A stretch of 37,351 nucleotides of DNA from positions 1-37,351 of the forward strand of contig JAFGIS010000452.1 of the NCBI GenBank assembly GCA_016929495.1, in the 5' to 3' direction. The position numbers and the translations under genes are program-made. Shown here one piece after another: positions 1 to 8,203 of the stretch (position 1 is its first letter; every line of letters begins with the position of its first letter). The stretch comes from Polyangiaceae bacterium. Lineage in GTDB: Bacteria > Myxococcota_A > Polyangia > Polyangiales > Polyangiaceae. The notes under the pieces are model-generated. The model made no database searches. It was not told where the DNA came from and saw only the letters and a list, made by a program, of their open reading frames with translations.

Positions 1-20
1 AACTGATGCCTCTGGTCAAG

Positions 21-85
21 AGTCGACAGCCGTGAGTCGAGAGCGCCGGAGGGGATCCCCAACTCTCGACTCAAGGCTCTCGACT
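21..85. repeat. Imperfect inverted repeat with palindromic loop
   Basis: The arms 21-43 and 63-85 are reverse complements at 21 of 23 positions, with mismatches opposite 74 and 79. The 19-base loop contains the perfect palindrome GGGGATCCCC at 51-60. Within each arm a TCGACT/TCGAGA-like heptamer recurs, so the arm is itself a degenerate tandem repeat. It lies about 100 bases beyond the 3' end of the minus-strand ngg-like gene. No T-run follows the stem on either strand, so a classical intrinsic terminator is not supported. A Rho-independent-like processing hairpin or one copy of a dispersed intergenic repeat is possible. A smaller hairpin (173-177 with 181-185) sits right at the ngg stop codon. 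Confidence 0.7.
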
Positions 86-186
86 GTCAGGAAGTCCGGC
101 TAGCCCGGTGACGCGGGGCTCCGGCGCAACAGTCAGCACAGCCCATCAGGCCGCAGCATGGCTTGTCGGGCTGGGGCGGAGCCCCG

Positions 187-1932
187 CTAGCTCGCTTCGC
201 TCGCCGTCTGGGGGAACAAGAGGTCCACGAAGCGCTCCGCGGTCGGCTGGGGCTCGTGGTTGGCGAGTCCGGGCCGTTCGTTCGCCTCGATGATGCTGTA
301 TGCCGCACCACCCAGGGCAGGGACGATCAAGTCCAGTCCAACGACCGGGATGTTGAGAGCCTCGGCAGCTCGCTCCGACGCCGCGACGAGCGTTGGGTGC
401 AGCATGCTGGTCACGTCGTGGATGGTTCCTCCCGTGTGCAGATTCGCTGTCTTGCGCACCGTGACCGTCTTGCCGCAAGGCAGCACCGAATCCAGGTCGC
501 AGCCTTCTGCCCTCAGACAGCGTTCCGTCTCGGCGTCCACGGGGATCCGGCTTTCGCCGCCCGTAGCGGCTGCCCGACGCCGGCTCTGCTTCTCGATGAG
601 CTCTCGAACACTGTGCTCGCCGGTCCCGGTGACGCTCGGAGGACGGCGGACCGCCGCGGCGACCATTTTGAAGTTGATCACGATGACCCGGAGATCCTCC
701 CCCTCCACGAGCTGTTCGAGAACCACGGGACCCGAAAGCTGTCGCGCGCGCCCGACCGCACGCTCGAGCTCGTCGGGATCGCGCAGATCGACCGCGACGC
801 CGACACCCTGCTCGCCGCGCGCTGGCTTGACCACCACGCGTCCGTGTTGGCGCAGAAACTGTCCGTTGGCCGCCTTGCTGCCCGCCTCGACCTGGGCTGG
901 CATCTGTAGTCCGGCGCGGGTCAACACCCTGCGCGTTACGCGCTTGTCGTCGCAGCGACTCATCGCCACGGCAGAGGTGAGCTCGGTCAGCGATTCTCTG
1001 CACACCACGGTACGGCCTCCAGACGTCAGCTCGAAGTAGCCGTGCTCCGCGTCGAGGATCCCGACGCCGATACCGCGCCTGAGGGCCTCGCGGATGATAA
1101 TCTGCGCATAAGGGTTCATGTCGGCATCAGGTGGCTTCGACAAGAACAGGCGCTCGTTGATGGGATTCCTACGTTTGACGCAGAACACCGGAACGCGTGC
1201 GAATCCAAGCTTCTCGTACAGGCGAATGGCCTGCGCGTTGTCGTGCAGCACGCTCAGATCCATGAAGGCGCGCCCACGCGCGATGTACTGTTCCAGCAGG
1301 TACGTTACCAGGGCGTGTCCCACCCCCGGACAGCGAGTGCGCGGATCGACCGCGAGCGCCCAAAGGCTGCAGCCGTTCTCCGGGTCGTCGAAGGCCTCGA
1401 CATGATCGATGCCCAGGACGACGCCGATAACCTCGTGGGTTGCCTCATCCTCGGCCACGACATAGGTCAGCTGCCGCGAGCGCCTCTCTCTCCAGATGAA
1501 TTCCGGATCCGCAGCCACCATGTGACGCCGCAGGTAGATCTCGTTCATGGCGACGGCGTCGGCTCGCGTCTGTAGCTTTCGCACGACGAAGGGGCGCGGC
1601 GACGGCTTCTGTCGGTACTTCTCCAGGTAGAGACGGTACGTGTGCGATGGGTCCAGAAACAGGTCCTGGCGAGCGTAGGAGAGCACGACGTGCGGATCGC
1701 TCAGGTAGAAGGCCAGGTCACGCTTGCCCGGGGCCTCCTCGAGCAGGCTGCGCGCCACGGCCTCGTTGTCGTCGAACGTGTGACCGAAAAGCAAGCGACC
1801 CCAGCCACAGTCGACGACGACGTTCTTCTGCACCTTCTGACGCGGGCGAAGACCGCGCTTCCAGGTCTTCAGCGACGGGGCATTGTCGCGGTCGAGCCTG
1901 TGATCCGACACCACTCTGCGGTCGAGGTTCAT
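187..1932 (-). CDS. ngg: N-acetylglutaminylglutamine synthetase (GNAT + ATP-grasp fusion)
   Basis: A 581-residue fusion. Residues 1-110 are a family-specific N-terminus, about 116-256 is a GNAT acetyltransferase fold with the acetyl-CoA loop RCPGVGHAL near 200-208, and about 275-575 is an ATP-grasp ligase domain (VVVKPARGEQGVGV near 366-379, late IIEANERPG). This architecture is that of the family that makes N-acetylglutaminylglutamine, the precursor of the dipeptide osmoprotectant NAGGN, from acetyl-CoA, two glutamines and ATP in the cytoplasm. The ATG start is well fixed by an AGGAGG ribosome site six bases upstream. The usual partner is an asparagine-synthase-like amidotransferase (AsnO) in the same operon; here only a scrap of it remains 12 bases upstream, so the final amidation would need another enzyme. 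Function is by family resemblance; the gene itself looks intact. Confidence 0.88.
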   Translation of the reverse strand: MNLDRRVVSDHRLDRDNAPSLKTWKRGLRPRQKVQKNVVVDCGWGRLLFGHTFDDNEAVARSLLEEAPGKRDLAFYLSDPHVVLSYARQDLFLDPSHTYRLYLEKYRQKPSPRPFVVRKLQTRADAVAMNEIYLRRHMVAADPEFIWRERRSRQLTYVVAEDEATHEVIGVVLGIDHVEAFDDPENGCSLWALAVDPRTRCPGVGHALVTYLLEQYIARGRAFMDLSVLHDNAQAIRLYEKLGFARVPVFCVKRRNPINERLFLSKPPDADMNPYAQIIIREALRRGIGVGILDAEHGYFELTSGGRTVVCRESLTELTSAVAMSRCDDKRVTRRVLTRAGLQMPAQVEAGSKAANGQFLRQHGRVVVKPARGEQGVGVAVDLRDPDELERAVGRARQLSGPVVLEQLVEGEDLRVIVINFKMVAAAVRRPPSVTGTGEHSVRELIEKQSRRRAAATGGESRIPVDAETERCLRAEGCDLDSVLPCGKTVTVRKTANLHTGGTIHDVTSMLHPTLVAASERAAEALNIPVVGLDLIVPALGGAAYSIIEANERPGLANHEPQPTAERFVDLLFPQTASEAS

Positions 1933-1944
1933 CCGTTCCTCCTG

Positions 1945-2091
1945 TCAGAGTTGGTGAGCTCTCGGCCGTAGCTCGAGCAGCGCCAGCTGCTGGTGGCCGG
2001 CAAGAACCTCATCGGCACCCTGACCGCTCTGCAAGACCTTGACGTGCTTCTTGACCTCCTCGCTGAGAAGGTAGAAGCCGATGGCCGGTCG
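1945..2091 (-). pseudogene. Remnant of AsnO-type amidotransferase (NAGGN partner)
   Basis: The minus strand from about 2091 down to 1990 reads AIGFYLLSEEVKKHVKV followed by LQSGQGADEVLAGHQ. This is the ATP-pyrophosphatase core of the asparagine-synthase-like amidotransferases that accompany ngg (typically a YLLS..V..VKVVQSGQGADE.F.GY pattern). The frame stops at 1945, about 15 residues after the motif, where an intact enzyme would continue for well over a hundred residues. Nothing recognisable of the N-terminal glutaminase domain or its Cys nucleophile lies upstream. The order (fragment, then ngg 12 bases later on the same strand) matches the usual asnO-ngg operon, so this is best read as the internal scrap of a deleted first gene. 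The recognition rests on about 33 residues. Confidence 0.7.
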
Positions 2092-2519
2092 ACCATCGAA
2101 GCGTGCCTCACCGCAGATTTCGCGCATCAGTCGCTCTCTTCGCGTTGGGGGGCAGAATCGCGCCCCCGAAAGGAACTCTTCTGCCATGAACGCGCGACGA
2201 CCGACAGATATCGCCGACGTCACGGGTGCTGATTTCACGAGTAACAGCCCCAGCAGGGGTTGTCCAGTCGTCATTTCGGCTCTACCGTCGCAGAGGACGT
2301 GTTCCGGATCAGCGTCACTCGCGTGAGCATCGAACCAGGCGGCTGACCCGACCCGTCGACAGGCCGCAGGCGGCGTGGCCGCAGCCAGTCGCGCGCGCAG
2401 CAGGAAGCTGCGGCAGCTTGTCCAAAGCCACTCCACGAACCACGCTGTTGCTCACGCAATGTGCGTGCCAAGCCCCCATTCCGTGTTTCCAGGGCATAGC
2501 GGCAGGGAATCTTGAAGTC
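2092..2519. other. Intergenic region before the OPT transporter gene
   Basis: About 430 bases between the amidotransferase scrap and the OPT start. The minus-strand frame of the scrap stays open up to 2436 but shows no family signature there, so it may hold further decayed amidotransferase sequence. The plus-strand frame of the transporter is also open from 2226, but its residues are Arg/Pro-rich without a membrane segment and look non-coding. I see no convincing promoter or RNA structure. Confidence 0.4.
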
Positions 2520-4367
2520 ATGACACGCGACTGTACCCACGCTCCGCTCGGAGAGCAGGTCGATGTCACCGCCCGGCTGACGGCGCGCAGCATCGCGACA
2601 GGCATGCTGATTGGCGGTCTGTTGTCGATCTGCAACGTCTACAGCGGCCTGAAGGTCGGGTTCACGACGAACATGTCGATCGCAACCGTGCTACTTGGCT
2701 ATGGTTTGTGGCGCTTCCTTCAACGGTCGAGCACAACGCACCCCTTTGGTCTGCAGGAGAACCTGACCAGTCAGACAGCTGGTTCTGCTGCCGCGTCCAT
2801 CGCAGGCGCCGGGCTGGTCGCCCCCATCCCGGCGCTGACCATGATGACGGGTCAACGACTCGACTGGACATGGCTCGCATCGTGGGCGCTCTCCATCTCT
2901 GTGATCGGCGTGTTGGTCGGGATGAGCCTGCGTCGACAGCTGATCTTGACCGAGCGCCTTCCGTTCCCGTACGGGCTCGCTGCAACCGAGGTGCTGCGAG
3001 AAACGTATGCGCGTGGCCGAGAGGGGCTCCGCCGTGTCCAGGTGCTCATCGCTGGGATCAGTGGCGCGGGTGTGCTCAAGGCAGCGGTTGAGGTTGGACG
3101 AATTCCACAGCTTGGCCTTCCCGTCTCGCTGTCGCTTCGCGGGGCCGCCGCCGACGCGGGGGTCCGCGTGGCAAGCGCCAAGAATCTCGGATTCGTCTTG
3201 GATCCCAGCGTGTTGATGATCGGCCTCGGAGCACTCATCGGTCCACGTGCCGGGGCCTCCATGGTGCTCGGTTCGGTGCTGGCGTACGCCGTGCTCGCGC
3301 CTCGGATTCTGGCGCTCGGCTGGGTCGACGCTCGAGCGCTCGACCCCGAGCGCCTGTGGTTCACCGAGCTTGCTGGATGGCTGCTCTGGCCAGGGGTCGC
3401 GCTGATGGTGAGCGCGGCCCTGACCTCCTTGGGTTGGGTGGTCGCATCGTCCGTTCGCCGCCTCCTCCGACAGCGCCGCAGCCAGGGCCAACCGGCGCAG
3501 GCCACGCCCCTCGCGTCGGAACCGGCATCCTCCGAGACGGCGCACGACGTCCCGCGTCGGTGGCTCTGGGCCGGTCTCGCCGCTGCGGCAGTTCTCTCGG
3601 TTGCGCTGCAGCTGTGCCTGTTCGGCATCGAACTGCACGCCGCGATAGCCGCGGTCGTGCTGACGTTCCTGCTGACGTTCGTGGCGGGGCGAGTGACCGG
3701 CGAAACGGGGATCGCACCCATCGGGGCCATGGGGAAAGTCACTCAACTGGCGTTTGCCGGCATTTCTCCAGGCAACGCCACCGCCAACCTGATGAGTGCC
3801 AACGTGACGGGCGGGGCTGCGAGCCAGTGCTCCGACATGCTGCACGATCTGAAGACCGGCCACCTGCTGGGAGCGTGGCCCAGGCACCAGGCCGTGGCTC
3901 AACTCCTGGGTGTCGTGTCCGGGGCGCTCTGCGGGAGCGCCGTGTACCTGTTGCTGATCCCGGATCCGTCACGCCAGCTGGTGACGCCACAGTGGCCGGC
4001 ACCTGCCGTCGCCCAATGGAAGGCCGTGGCTGAGGTCTTCAGCCAAGGGCTGGACCATCTGCCGGCAGGGGCTCCTCTGGCCATCGCGTGCGCTGCAGCA
4101 GCCGGAGTCGCGCTCACCCTTCTCGAGCGATGCGTGCGCCCGGCTCTCGCACGCTGGGTGCCGAGTTCCACGAGCATGGGCCTGGCGTTCGTTCTGCCGG
4201 CTCACTTCTCGCTGAGCGCGTTCGCTGGCGGCATGCTTTCGCTCATCGCTTCACGACTGCGTCCCGGGCTCCATGAGCGCTTCGGGACCGTGCTCGCCGC
4301 TGGACTCATCGCAGGCGAAAGCCTGGTGGGCGTCCTGTTCGCCGTCGCCACGATGGCTCGCGGCTAG
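2520..4367 (+). CDS. OPT-family oligopeptide/metal-chelate transporter
   Basis: A 615-residue polytopic inner-membrane protein with roughly 14-16 hydrophobic segments. Residues 39-48 read NVYSGLKVGF, the first-helix signature of bacterial OPT (oligopeptide transporter) proteins. Further family-like blocks are the LPFPYGLAATEVL stretch around 145-157 and the GKVTQLAFAGISPGN stretch around 403-417. A long soluble loop rich in Arg, Gln and Ala lies near 315-345. OPT proteins are secondary carriers for short peptides or peptide-like metal chelates; the substrate cannot be read from sequence. I chose the ATG at 2520 because the open frame upstream lacks membrane character and the family consensus begins soon after this Met; the ribosome site (CAGGGAA) is weak and distant. 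It is divergent from ngg. Confidence 0.88.
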   Translation: MTRDCTHAPLGEQVDVTARLTARSIATGMLIGGLLSICNVYSGLKVGFTTNMSIATVLLGYGLWRFLQRSSTTHPFGLQENLTSQTAGSAAASIAGAGLVAPIPALTMMTGQRLDWTWLASWALSISVIGVLVGMSLRRQLILTERLPFPYGLAATEVLRETYARGREGLRRVQVLIAGISGAGVLKAAVEVGRIPQLGLPVSLSLRGAAADAGVRVASAKNLGFVLDPSVLMIGLGALIGPRAGASMVLGSVLAYAVLAPRILALGWVDARALDPERLWFTELAGWLLWPGVALMVSAALTSLGWVVASSVRRLLRQRRSQGQPAQATPLASEPASSETAHDVPRRWLWAGLAAAAVLSVALQLCLFGIELHAAIAAVVLTFLLTFVAGRVTGETGIAPIGAMGKVTQLAFAGISPGNATANLMSANVTGGAASQCSDMLHDLKTGHLLGAWPRHQAVAQLLGVVSGALCGSAVYLLLIPDPSRQLVTPQWPAPAVAQWKAVAEVFSQGLDHLPAGAPLAIACAAAAGVALTLLERCVRPALARWVPSSTSMGLAFVLPAHFSLSAFAGGMLSLIASRLRPGLHERFGTVLAAGLIAGESLVGVLFAVATMARG

Positions 4368-4371
4368 AAAC

Positions 4372-4932
4372 TCACCCAGGGGACAGCAGCGCCGTCATGC
4401 GCTCGGGATTGGCAATCTTCTGCCGCTTCATAAACGCATCGGCGGCCTGGATGAGTGCCCGACCCTCATCACCACCCAGGATTTCACCCTGTCTGCGGCG
4501 CATGGCGGCCGCATGAAGCAGCATGCCGGCATCGTCGAAACCAGCGCTGGCATCGGCGAAGAGCCGGAGCGCTACGTCCTGCCAGCCGCGCTTGGCGGCT
4601 ATCAGCGCCCGAATGGCACAGCTGATCGGTTTGGACGCAACTGTACCGAGACGGGCCAGCCCGCGAGCATCCTGCTCGGCGGCCCGAAGGAGCGGCTCGT
4701 CCGAGCCGGCTACCAGCGCACCCATGGCATGGAGCCAGCGCATCTGAAACCGGGGATGCTGGACGCGAAACAGCAGTGAACGGCGGATCGCCGGCCACTG
4801 TTGCTCGATTCGGCTCCAAGCGACAGGGGAGTCGCCAGCACAGATGTCCACCACGGCCGCCGCGATGAGCTGGAACATGCCCTGCAGCTGGAAGCCCGCG
4901 GACGAGGGGGACAATCGCTCATGATAGCCGTT
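4372..4932 (-). pseudogene. C-terminal fragment of a PknK-like kinase (TPR region)
   Basis: About 187 residues match the extreme C-terminus of the very large myxobacterial Ser/Thr kinase-ATPase-TPR proteins (PknK-like). Diagnostic is the closing segment: a GFDDAGMLLHAAAMRRRQGE stretch, then GGDEGRALI, a Trp/Phe-Met linker, and the final ANPERMTALLSPG. An earlier match is the GD..AW.RIE..WPA..RSLL.RVQ helix pair. No kinase domain, ATPase domain or signal lies upstream. The frame continues to 5052 with unrelated low-quality sequence and no good start codon. It is therefore a 5'-truncated remnant of a gene normally over 1,000 codons long. It is convergent with the OPT gene, its stop lying four bases beyond the OPT stop. 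A free-standing expressed domain cannot be excluded but has no support. Confidence 0.75.
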
Positions 4933-5092
4933 CTGCAATGCCGCCTCGTCGGGCAGGGTCGGGCAGGCTTCGGTGGCCTGCCAATTCGGGGTGCATCGGT
5001 GGCCTGACCGGCTCGATGGCCGGTTCAGCTGGCACTGGTCTCGAACAAGCAAGGCCCTGGCAAGCCAGCTCTAGCGCAGCTCGTCTGGCTGG

Positions 5093-7078
5093 GTGCATGC
5101 TACTAGGGTGTGCCGTGCGGAGCGCGCTGAGTCGGGATCCAGCGACGACATCCCCAGGAGCGTAGACATCGCACCGGCGCGTGCGGCGCACGACGGGGCT
5201 ACGGACCTCGGACGAAGCCACGACGCAGCGCGGCATCGCCGCATCCCGGACCAGCGCACACGCACACTCGACGACCCCGTCTTCGCCGAACAAGTCGAGA
5301 TTCTGTACGCGAAGCTGCCTGTGGCTCTGGCGGGCTCCTCGGTGGTGGCGGTGCTCGCGGTGGCTGCTCTCTGGTCCGAGGGACGTTTCAGCCTGCTGCT
5401 CGGCTGGCTCTGCTCCCTACTCGGTGCGGCGGCCCTGCGCTGGGCAGCATGGCGTCGACGACGCGCGCAACCCCGAACGCGGACAGCCGGGGGCTGGGCC
5501 AAGCTGTTCGTGGCGGGAACGGCTCTGAGCGGAAGCGTTTGGGGGATCGGGGTCGCGCTGGTGTTCGACTCCTCGCAGCTGCCGCTGCTGGTCGTGTTGG
5601 CCTTTGCCACCGGCGGGCTCTGCGCCGGAGCGTCAACGACCGCATCGAGCTATCTGCCAGCGTCCGCCTCGTACATCCTGCCGGCAACCCTGCCTCTCGC
5701 GGGGCGATTGGTCGCCGAGCTCGACCCACCCCACGTCGCAATGGGCATCATGGGCGCTGCGTTCGCCGTCGTCCTCGTCGTGGTAGGCCGCACCGCGGAA
5801 CGCAACGTTGCCGACCAGGTGCGGCTGCGACTCGACCGGGAGGCGCTCGCCCGACGCCTCGACGCCGCGCTGCGGGAAATCGAGGCCGCCAACGTCGAGC
5901 TGCAGAGTCAGCTCGCCCAGTCCGAGCAACTCGCAAGGTTGGGTCGTCTGGCGGCAGGTGTCGCCCACGAAGTCAACAATCCACTCTCCTATGTGATCCA
6001 CAATCTAGACTACGTGGCCCAGCGAGCGGAAGCCCTGCCGTCGTACTCCGATCTCGCGGAGGCTCTCGACGACGCCCGACAGGGGGCGGAGCGGATCCGC
6101 TTCATCGTGCGAGACTTGACAGCGCTCGCACCACACGACGCCGACAAGCTCGAAACGGTCCATCTCGAGTCCCTGCTCGGCTCCTGCGTCAAGTTCGCGT
6201 CGCACGACCTGGAGGACCGCGCGCACCTGGTCTTCCACGCCCAGCCGTCCCTGTACGTTGCGGCGAACCCCACGCGCCTCTCGCAGGTGTTCCTGAACCT
6301 TCTGACCAACGCCGCGCAGTCGATCGTACCAGGGAATCCGTCGGCCAACCTCATCACTCTCTCGGCACGCGCCGCGGCCCATGACATGGTCGAAGTCACC
6401 CTGTCGGATACCGGATGCGGCATCGCGCCGGACCAAATCGACCGTGTCTTCGAACCTTTCTACACGACCAAGGCCGTCGGGAAAGGCACGGGGCTTGGGC
6501 TCAGCCTCGCCCGCAGCATCGTCGAAGGGCTCGGCGGAAGCGTCCGTGTACGTTCCGTCGTTGGCGAAGGCACCACCTTCGTCGTTCGGATCCCTGCAGG
6601 TGTCTCCGAACCCGCCACGCGGACGGCGGGAAACCCCGACGCCACCATACAGGATGGCCTTGCCGGCGTCGCCATCGCGCGGATCCTGATCGTAGATGAT
6701 GATCGACTCGTGGCGAGGAGCCTGGCACGAGCCCTGAGGCCCCACAAGACGGAGATCGCCAGCGGGGGCCGCGCTGCGCTGGACCGCCTGTGCGACGAAC
6801 CGGATGGGTTCGACGCCGTGCTATGCGACGTGGTCATGCCGGACATGGATGGAGTCGAGCTGTTCCGCCTCGTGCGCGAAAAACACCCCACGGCGGCCGG
6901 CAAGTTCATCTTCGTCACCGGAGCGGCTACGTCGCAAGCGCAGGCCTTTCTCGATGGGATCCATCATCCGCGAGTCCACAAGCCGGTGCACCCCGAAGAG
7001 CTCCTGAACTTGATAGCACAGATCTCGGGACCATCCGTCCGCCTCGCGCCACTGGCCGTCCGCAGCCAGTCCTGCTGA
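5093..7078 (+). CDS. Membrane hybrid sensor histidine kinase with receiver domain
   Basis: 661 residues if read from the GTG at 5093. The N-terminal 65 residues are poor in family features and the start is uncertain (GTG 5108 is an alternative; neither has a clear ribosome site). Five or six membrane segments lie between about 76 and 232, with no large periplasmic sensor loop. A coiled-coil linker (about 240-285) leads to the HisKA H-box VAHEVNNPLS with phospho-acceptor His292. The N-box (FLNLLTNAAQS), G1 (DTGCGIAP), F (FEPFYTTK) and G2 (GTGLGLSLAR) boxes follow. A C-terminal receiver carries the acidic pair in LIVDDDR, the phospho-acceptor Asp579 in CDVVMPDMDG and the Lys of HKPVHP. All catalytic residues are present. 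It is an orphan, with no response regulator with an output domain adjacent. Confidence 0.93.
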   Translation: MHATRVCRAERAESGSSDDIPRSVDIAPARAAHDGATDLGRSHDAARHRRIPDQRTRTLDDPVFAEQVEILYAKLPVALAGSSVVAVLAVAALWSEGRFSLLLGWLCSLLGAAALRWAAWRRRRAQPRTRTAGGWAKLFVAGTALSGSVWGIGVALVFDSSQLPLLVVLAFATGGLCAGASTTASSYLPASASYILPATLPLAGRLVAELDPPHVAMGIMGAAFAVVLVVVGRTAERNVADQVRLRLDREALARRLDAALREIEAANVELQSQLAQSEQLARLGRLAAGVAHEVNNPLSYVIHNLDYVAQRAEALPSYSDLAEALDDARQGAERIRFIVRDLTALAPHDADKLETVHLESLLGSCVKFASHDLEDRAHLVFHAQPSLYVAANPTRLSQVFLNLLTNAAQSIVPGNPSANLITLSARAAAHDMVEVTLSDTGCGIAPDQIDRVFEPFYTTKAVGKGTGLGLSLARSIVEGLGGSVRVRSVVGEGTTFVVRIPAGVSEPATRTAGNPDATIQDGLAGVAIARILIVDDDRLVARSLARALRPHKTEIASGGRAALDRLCDEPDGFDAVLCDVVMPDMDGVELFRLVREKHPTAAGKFIFVTGAATSQAQAFLDGIHHPRVHKPVHPEELLNLIAQISGPSVRLAPLAVRSQSC

Positions 7079-7236
7079 GCGTTTCTCCCTTGCCAGGAGC
7101 GCGCCCGATGGGGCCGGAAGCGCTGACCCTGTGGCGGTGCATGGGCCGGTCGTCGCCCCGGAGACCGGAGCATGCTGGCCGCGTCCTTGCTGCACCCGCG
7201 AACGGGTTGGGGTACGATGGCCAACACGAGTCCGAG

Positions 7237-7599
7237 ATGACGCGCGCGCATGTGATCAGGTACTCTGGGAAGGACGTCGTCTTCATCGATTTCTCGAAGG
7301 CGACGCTGGAGGGCATTGAGGCGGCGATCGAGGCGGCGATACCGCTCATCCGTACCCGGTCGCCTGGGTCGGTGTTGACGCTCACGGACGCCGGCGACAT
7401 CACGATCTCGACGCTGGCCAACAAGCGCATCAGCGAGTTCATGTCGGCCAACAAGCCCTACGTGCGCGCGTCCGCCGTAATCGGAGTGTCGGGGCTGGCG
7501 AGCGCCGTGCTCGCGACCCTGCGCATCGTCACCGGCCGCCAGATAGCCACCTTCGAGCGGCGCGAGGCGGCACTGCGCTGGCTCGTCGAGCAGGCCTGA
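7237..7599 (+). CDS. STAS/SEC14-like (SpoIIAA-like) small protein
   Basis: 120 residues, soluble. The pattern fits the SpoIIAA-like STAS/SEC14 family: an early beta strand ending VVFIDFS, a central PGSVLTLTDAGD strand and turn, NKPYVRASAVIGVSGL, then TGRQIATFERREAALRWLV at the C-terminus. Members are single-domain proteins of mostly unknown role; some are linked to membrane or lipid contacts, and none is an established enzyme. The ATG at 7237 is the only Met close to the family N-terminus; the ribosome site is weak. The gene follows the hybrid kinase by 158 bases on the same strand, which may be coincidence. Confidence 0.8.
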   Translation: MTRAHVIRYSGKDVVFIDFSKATLEGIEAAIEAAIPLIRTRSPGSVLTLTDAGDITISTLANKRISEFMSANKPYVRASAVIGVSGLASAVLATLRIVTGRQIATFERREAALRWLVEQA

Positions 7600-7720
7600 G
7601 GGGCATGCTGCATATCGCGCCGCGTGTCCCGGTCGCCGCTGGGAAGGATGCTAGCCTACCGTCGAGGTGAAAGCGTTGGATAACTGTGTCGGAGCAACTC
7701 CGCGAGCCGCGGAGCGCAAG

Positions 7721-8203
7721 ATGCGCCAGTGGCTGCGACACGCAACCGTGGGCGCTCTGGTGTTCGCGGCCCTGCCGTCGTGCCAGATGCTCGCGGGTCT
7801 CGGGGAGCGGCACACGGGCAACGGCGGCCGCGCCGGCAGCGGCCCAGGGGGAGCGGCAGCGACCGACGGTGCAGAGGGCGAGCGCGGAGTGAGTGGTCGA
7901 GCAGAGGCAACCGACAGGCGTCCGTACGAGCAACAGCAGGCGAGCAGCGGGCGTGCTCCCGAACCCGTTGCTGGCGAGGCGGGCTCCCCCAATGAGAGGA
8001 ACGAAGGTGGTGCGGCCGCTCGGACCGAGGGCAGAAACGCCACGAGCGGCACGGCGCCAAGACCGTCACGACGTTCGTCGGCAAGTAGCCTCGGCCCCAG
8101 TACGTCGATGGGTGCTGCTTCGACTGTGGCAACGCCCATTCACTCCGACACCAGCCGGCATTGGAGCTCCTCGACGTACTCCTCCCCGAGACCGAAGCCA
8201 TAG
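7721..8203 (+). CDS. Possible short lipoprotein, low-complexity
   Basis: From the ATG at 7721 (GGAG about eight bases upstream) the frame encodes a basic N-terminus, a hydrophobic stretch and a lipobox-like ALPSC, followed by QMLAGLGER. This is a common opening of myxobacterial surface lipoproteins. The remaining ~135 residues are Gly/Ala/Arg/Ser-rich without a domain. The 3' end overlaps the converging lipoprotein gene by 63 bases, which is unusual and suggests that the C-terminal reading may not be genuine. It could be a short real lipoprotein, or the N-terminal stub of a longer gene lost through frameshift. Only the signal peptide and the ribosome site support it. Confidence 0.4.
   Translation: MRQWLRHATVGALVFAALPSCQMLAGLGERHTGNGGRAGSGPGGAAATDGAEGERGVSGRAEATDRRPYEQQQASSGRAPEPVAGEAGSPNERNEGGAAARTEGRNATSGTAPRPSRRSSASSLGPSTSMGAASTVATPIHSDTSRHWSSSTYSSPRPKP

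Noticed and set aside
2691..3902. 403-residue minus-strand frame opposite the OPT transporter
   Set aside because: Arg/His/Glu-rich, no domain; the plus strand encodes a clear membrane transporter.
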